NCBI RefSeq assembly: GCF_020150455.1
Contig: NZ_CP083740.1
Coordinates: 3,658,001-3,722,000, forward strand
DNA: 64,000 nucleotides
From: Bremerella sp. TYQ1
GTDB lineage: Bacteria; Planctomycetota; Planctomycetia; Pirellulales; Pirellulaceae
Direction of reading: 5' to 3'
The notes below the pieces were generated by a model, which saw only the letters and a list, made by a program, of their open reading frames with translations, was not told the DNA's origin and did not search any database. Shown piece by piece: positions 63,048-64,000 of the stretch. Made by a program: the position numbers and the translations under genes. Numbering within the stretch: position 1 is the first letter of the stretch; every line of letters begins with the position of its first letter.

Positions 63048-63266
63048 ATGCCGAAAACGATTGATCCACCAAATAACGACCCATTACTCATCAGTGCCAC
63101 CAAGGCCGCAGAACTGCTCTCAGTCTCACCTAGAACGCTGTGGGCATTAACCAACGAAGGAGAAATCCCGTTCGTCCGAATTCGTCGCAGGGTCATGTAT
63201 TCCAGAACGGCCTTACGAAAGTGGATTAACGCTCGAATGACGGGAAGAAATTCGGACTCCCATTAA
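63048..63266 (+). CDS. Excisionase-type helix-turn-helix protein
   Basis: A 72-residue DNA-binding protein with the helix_turn_helix_17/excisionase pattern: LISATKAAELLSVSPRTLW is the recognition unit, followed by GEIPFVRIRRRVMYSRTAL and a C-terminal helix. Such proteins direct excision of integrated elements, usually beside a tyrosine integrase gene. The start is the ATG at 63048, chosen because GGAG precedes it by 6 bases, whereas the ATG at 63042 lies directly on it. No integrase is in the remaining sequence, so one is expected beyond the right edge. Confidence 0.8.
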   Translation: MPKTIDPPNNDPLLISATKAAELLSVSPRTLWALTNEGEIPFVRIRRRVMYSRTALRKWINARMTGRNSDSH

Positions 63267-63367
63267 TTCAAGTTTTTCAAGTCATCTCAGGGGACTCAGC
63301 GTGTGCCCTGAAAACAATTCCACAGACTCCCCGGTAGCAAGCAATTGCTCATTAATTCACAAGTAAG

Positions 63368-63937
63368 ATGAAAATAAACATCGACCAACAGAAGCTCAGA
63401 AAATCCTTCAGCGACAAGCAACGAAAAGGCAATTGGTTAATTCGGCCATGCGGGGTCAGCCCATTTAAATCTTCGCTTGCCTATCAAGAGCGAGTAACCA
63501 GAAGCGAATATTGGCCAGTTTTACCGCCCCACCGATGGCACGTTTTCCTTGCCAAATTGTTTCCACTTAGGGAAATCGATAAACAGCCCACTCGCTTAAC
63601 AAATTCCGAGAATTGGAAATTCACTCACGGTCGAAATTCAGGGCAACGAGCGAATATCGACAAGGTCGCAGTACTTCGCAAAAGACCGCATGGATTCGCA
63701 AAAGGCGGCAACAATTTAATTAACGGTTCCTTGAAACTTGCTGCGAACATTTCCCCTGAAAATAGCCCTTTTAGCGCGAATTCGAGCGAAAGAATGGGCG
63801 ATCGAAAATTGGCTGACAAATGTAAGCCAATTCGGGCTGATTTTGAATTCAATGAATTTCTACGAGGCTCGCCACCCAAGTCGGAAGAACACCCCTTCCG
63901 CCTATTCCAGAGCAAATTCACCAACAGACGTAGCTAG
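63368..63937 (+). CDS. Weakly supported hypothetical protein on the island
   Basis: A 189-residue frame with no recognised family. It is Lys, Arg, Asn and Ser-rich, which fits island composition but not a clear fold. The ATG lacks a good Shine-Dalgarno sequence. A shorter start cannot be excluded. On context alone it would be a small cytoplasmic protein of the island; confidence is low because codon use is uneven and the C-terminal part looks like random translation. Confidence 0.3.
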   Translation: MKINIDQQKLRKSFSDKQRKGNWLIRPCGVSPFKSSLAYQERVTRSEYWPVLPPHRWHVFLAKLFPLREIDKQPTRLTNSENWKFTHGRNSGQRANIDKVAVLRKRPHGFAKGGNNLINGSLKLAANISPENSPFSANSSERMGDRKLADKCKPIRADFEFNEFLRGSPPKSEEHPFRLFQSKFTNRRS

Positions 63938-64000
63938 CCCGAAATTCAACGAATAAAATCGCAACTGAGCCCTCAAAAATGAGAAATAGAAAATCCCCCT

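Larger units (their letters stand above)
58112..64000. mobile_element. Left part of a genomic island integrated at tRNA-Lys(CTT)
   Basis: The segment begins at a tRNA 3' fragment (58112-58156) and continues past the window edge. It is visibly more AT-rich than the sequence to its left, has no clear housekeeping gene, and encodes a serine-recombinase-like protein and an excisionase-type HTH protein. Its other genes have no recognised function. The opposite end, with an intact tRNA-Lys and probably a tyrosine integrase, would be beyond 64000. This is an inference from the fragment, composition and gene content. Confidence 0.65.

Overview
The window looks like a chromosomal segment of a planctomycete, most likely of the Pirellulales (Blastopirellula/Bremerella/Rhodopirellula type). 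The evidence is gene content: six secreted formylglycine sulfatases, four DUF1559 prepilin-like proteins with C-terminal HPGG motifs, Tat-exported sugar phosphate isomerase-like proteins, a PQQ-like propeller, type III glutamine synthetase, and FhcB of the tetrahydromethanopterin C1 pathway. No rRNA, CRISPR array or insertion sequence was seen. The only tRNA sequence is a 3' fragment.

Layout. 0-10.5 kb is a sulfatase block (a C-terminal fragment plus four complete genes) with a Tat-exported unknown protein and an aldehyde dehydrogenase; it fits breakdown of sulfated polysaccharide. 10.5-11.5 kb is an ArsR-family regulator with a membrane rhodanese, arranged like ygaVP, with a repeated operator-like sequence. 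11.6-18.7 kb holds a PQQ-like propeller, an FAD monooxygenase, a TPR protein and a GSIII gene preceded by a good sigma-54 promoter match. 19-23 kb is a tandem pair of membrane M48 proteins, one of which has lost its catalytic residues. 23-32 kb carries four DUF1559 proteins, three of them each followed by a small lipoprotein, interrupted by an SDR and a DUF4272 protein. 32.5-36 kb encodes a LysE exporter, two secreted or lipoprotein genes and a beta-helix protein.

37-57 kb is mostly housekeeping: a FolE2 / TIM-barrel / MazG-like operon, HemB, an EboA-EboB pair, DUF1569 and YceH proteins, a small HTH/zinc protein behind a LexA-box-like palindrome, a vWA lipoprotein, a PfpI/VOC/GT39 run, two tandem purine nucleoside phosphorylases, FhcB, another Tat-exported isomerase-like protein, a sixth complete sulfatase region gene and two lipoproteins.

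58.1 kb to the right edge is a different kind of DNA. It starts at a 3' fragment of a tRNA-Lys(CTT) gene, is visibly more AT-rich, and carries a serine-recombinase-like protein, an excisionase-type HTH protein, a tight three-gene operon of unknown proteins, and a membrane TPR/coiled-coil protein whose leader contains several exact inverted repeats. I read it as the left part of an integrated genomic island. The three-gene operon (61189 down to 59113) is the best candidate for an undescribed system, possibly anti-phage defence, but that role is inference from context and architecture only.

All calls come from reading the sequence and from family knowledge; no database search was run. Where I chose a start internal to a longer open frame, the reason is given in the entry.
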